Assembly (NCBI GenBank): GCA_002238665.1
Contig: MPMU01000016.1
Coordinates: 1 to 37,737, forward strand
DNA: 37,737 bases
Direction: 5' to 3'
Source of the DNA: Gammaproteobacteria bacterium bin55
GTDB lineage: Bacteria > Pseudomonadota > Gammaproteobacteria > Pseudomonadales > Azotimanducaceae
The notes beneath the pieces were generated by a model. That model was not told the DNA's origin, searched no databases, and saw only the letters and a list, made by a program, of their open reading frames with translations. The position numbers and the translations under genes were made by a program. Shown here piece by piece: positions 36,244-37,737 of the stretch; position 1 is the first letter of the stretch; every line of letters begins with the position of its first letter.

Positions 36244-37737
36244 ATGTTGCGAGCATATCCCAAACTAATGGCATGGACATCTAGATGGATTTTGTTGGCG
36301 CTAGTCTTTGCGCCCTGGGGAGTCCAAGCGACTTCAATCGATGACTTCCTTGACCAGCAAGTGAAAACTGAAAGTTCTCTTGATCTAAGTCAATTCAACG
36401 CTCTATATAACCAGATCGTACTAGACAAGAGTTTTGAAGACGCAGTTGCTAATCTCAAGCAATTCAGTACAGATGCAAACAATTCATCGATCCATCGTGC
36501 TAAAAGCCTCTTAACTCTCGCGCACCTCCAATGGCGACACGGACTAAGGGACGAAGCTTTAGAAGCGATCGATCAGTCCTTACAGATACATTCGACCGAA
36601 GGTGGTCAATACATGAAGGGTCGATTACTCGACGCATCAGGTAAAACACAAGACGCAGTCCTATGGTACGAGCAAGTTGCTGACTCCACGGCCGATCCGA
36701 ACGAACGAGAAATCACTCACCTACGGCTAGCCATGATTGATGCCGATGTAGACAACATCGACGCATTGACTGCATTTGCGAAGAGTGGCGATCAAGAACG
36801 CAAGAACCAAGTCGCTATCGTGCTGGCTATTCTGGACCATACGGCTCAAGCCCTGGAATTATTCAACCCGATTGTCGACGCCAAGAAATATACCAGCCAA
36901 TTGCTCCGACAAACCGAATGGTCAATTGAAATAGAAGATTTCACCACCGCTCAAACATCTGCATGGCAAGCCTACGACAGCGCGACAACTGGAGTTGATC
37001 GCCTGTATGCACTTGCGTTGCTAGAAGAAGCCTATAAGAAGGGAGAAGATCTCGCTGCTTTCCTAGTGGCACTAGAAGAACGTGAGCCATTGAGTGAAGA
37101 ACTACGACAACTGCAAATCGACCAATTTATCGCTTTGCAACAATATGAGAACGCCATCGATCTCTATCTGCGTTTGGCAGAAGAGGATTCTTCAACCGAG
37201 GTTCGGCAACGATTACTGAGCCTGTACACCCTCGCCAATCGACATTCTGAGTTAGAGGAAGAGTATGCAAAACTACTCGCCGCATACCCTGAAGAAGTAG
37301 CTTGGTATAAGGGCTTGTCTTCACATTATCTTCTCACCGCCCAAACCTCAAAGGTTCAGGATCTCTGGGGTAGATTTGTCAACCTTAACTCCTCTGATCC
37401 CGATTCCCTAGCGGAAGGGGCCGAGGCCATGTTACGTTTCGGACTTGAAGAAGAAGCAATCCAATACGTAGAAGCGCATCTCAATGACCGGGGTCCTTCA
37501 ACTCAACTATTCCTGTTTCTATTTGAAACTCATCTGAACAAAGGTCGGCAAGATGTTGCGAAATCGGTAGTAGAGCGCTTTGAGGAATCCTTGCCCGCTG
37601 GCTCGAAAGAGCTACATGCAGTGGCGGATTGTTATGAAAGAATCAGCGAGTTCGCAGCTGCGAGAGATGTGTTTCTTGATATTGAAAAAGCAAGAGGCCG
37701 GTTGGACTACGACCAGCGAAATCGACTTGCCTGGCTA
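36244..37737 (+). CDS. Secreted TPR-repeat protein, C-terminus beyond window
   Basis: The open frame runs from the ATG at 36244 to the last base: 498 codons with no stop. GAGGT is 9 nt upstream. The N-terminus has a hydrophobic signal-like stretch (WILLALVFAPWGVQA, about residues 15-29). The rest is almost entirely helical with TPR-type spacing: HLQWRHGLRDEALEAIDQSL, GRLLDASGKTQDAVLWYEQV, IALQQYENAIDLYLRLAEE. No other domain is visible. BatE-like or other TPR proteins are common last genes of Bat/MoxR operons, so it is probably a periplasmic scaffold. It follows the VWA gene by 7 bp. Confidence 0.82.
   Translation, partial: MLRAYPKLMAWTSRWILLALVFAPWGVQATSIDDFLDQQVKTESSLDLSQFNALYNQIVLDKSFEDAVANLKQFSTDANNSSIHRAKSLLTLAHLQWRHGLRDEALEAIDQSLQIHSTEGGQYMKGRLLDASGKTQDAVLWYEQVADSTADPNEREITHLRLAMIDADVDNIDALTAFAKSGDQERKNQVAIVLAILDHTAQALELFNPIVDAKKYTSQLLRQTEWSIEIEDFTTAQTSAWQAYDSATTGVDRLYALALLEEAYKKGEDLAAFLVALEEREPLSEELRQLQIDQFIALQQYENAIDLYLRLAEEDSSTEVRQRLLSLYTLANRHSELEEEYAKLLAAYPEEVAWYKGLSSHYLLTAQTSKVQDLWGRFVNLNSSDPDSLAEGAEAMLRFGLEEEAIQYVEAHLNDRGPSTQLFLFLFETHLNKGRQDVAKSVVERFEESLPAGSKELHAVADCYERISEFAAARDVFLDIEKARGRLDYDQRNRLAWL

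Overview
This 37.7 kb window is chromosomal DNA from a Gram-negative bacterium, most likely an uncultured gammaproteobacterium. The reasons are an EpmA-type gene, an NfeD/slipin pair, a TonB-dependent receptor, lipoproteins with clear lipoboxes, outer-membrane barrels and a MoxR/Bat-type operon. Secreted peptidases, serine hydrolases, a phytanoyl-CoA-dioxygenase-like enzyme and an F420-type LLM oxidoreductase are typical of free-living marine lineages, but I cannot fix the lineage from sequence alone. I saw no tRNA, rRNA, CRISPR array, transposase, integrase or phage gene.

Layout. (1) 1-3895, minus strand: the N-terminal two thirds of epmA (cut by the window edge), the membrane-proteolysis pair nfeD-slipin, and a cysteine-synthase-family gene. 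(2) 3896-7762: a minus-strand gene for a large secreted modular protein ending in six YWTD (LDL-receptor class B) blades, flanked by noncoding stretches of about 0.6-0.7 kb that carry inverted repeats. (3) 7763-16567, plus strand: an outer-membrane barrel protein, a cytosolic-looking class-C beta-lactamase-fold hydrolase, a TonB-dependent receptor with a candidate promoter, a strong ribosome binding site and a rho-independent terminator, then two overlapping genes for TlpA-like thioredoxin lipoproteins. (4) 16640-26715, minus strand, transcribed in the order M16 peptidase, twin thioredoxin-fold protein, TVP38 membrane protein, LLM oxidoreductase, serine hydrolase, M13 peptidase, PhyH dioxygenase. 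Several of these are tightly spaced pairs. (5) 26950-37737, plus strand: one tightly packed seven-gene operon with a retropepsin-like/TPR secreted protein, a membrane protein with a long low-complexity tail, a MoxR AAA+ ATPase, a DUF58 protein, a BatA-like membrane protein, a VWA/GATase-like membrane protein and a TPR protein cut by the window end.

How the parts may work together. The MoxR/DUF58/VWA genes form the known chaperone-like module in which a MoxR ATPase acts with VWA-domain partners at the inner membrane. Here it is extended by a periplasmic aspartyl-protease-like/TPR protein and a second TPR protein. The TonB receptor and the two thioredoxin lipoproteins may form an uptake or periplasmic redox unit, but the terminator between them shows that they are transcribed separately. 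Most of the remaining genes serve cell-envelope proteolysis and general metabolism.

The items most worth a second look are the six-blade YWTD protein, the paired TlpA lipoproteins with unrelated low-complexity inserts, the twin CGEC/CPHC thioredoxin-fold protein next to TVP38, and the retropepsin-like first gene of the MoxR operon. None of these is proven to be a new system.
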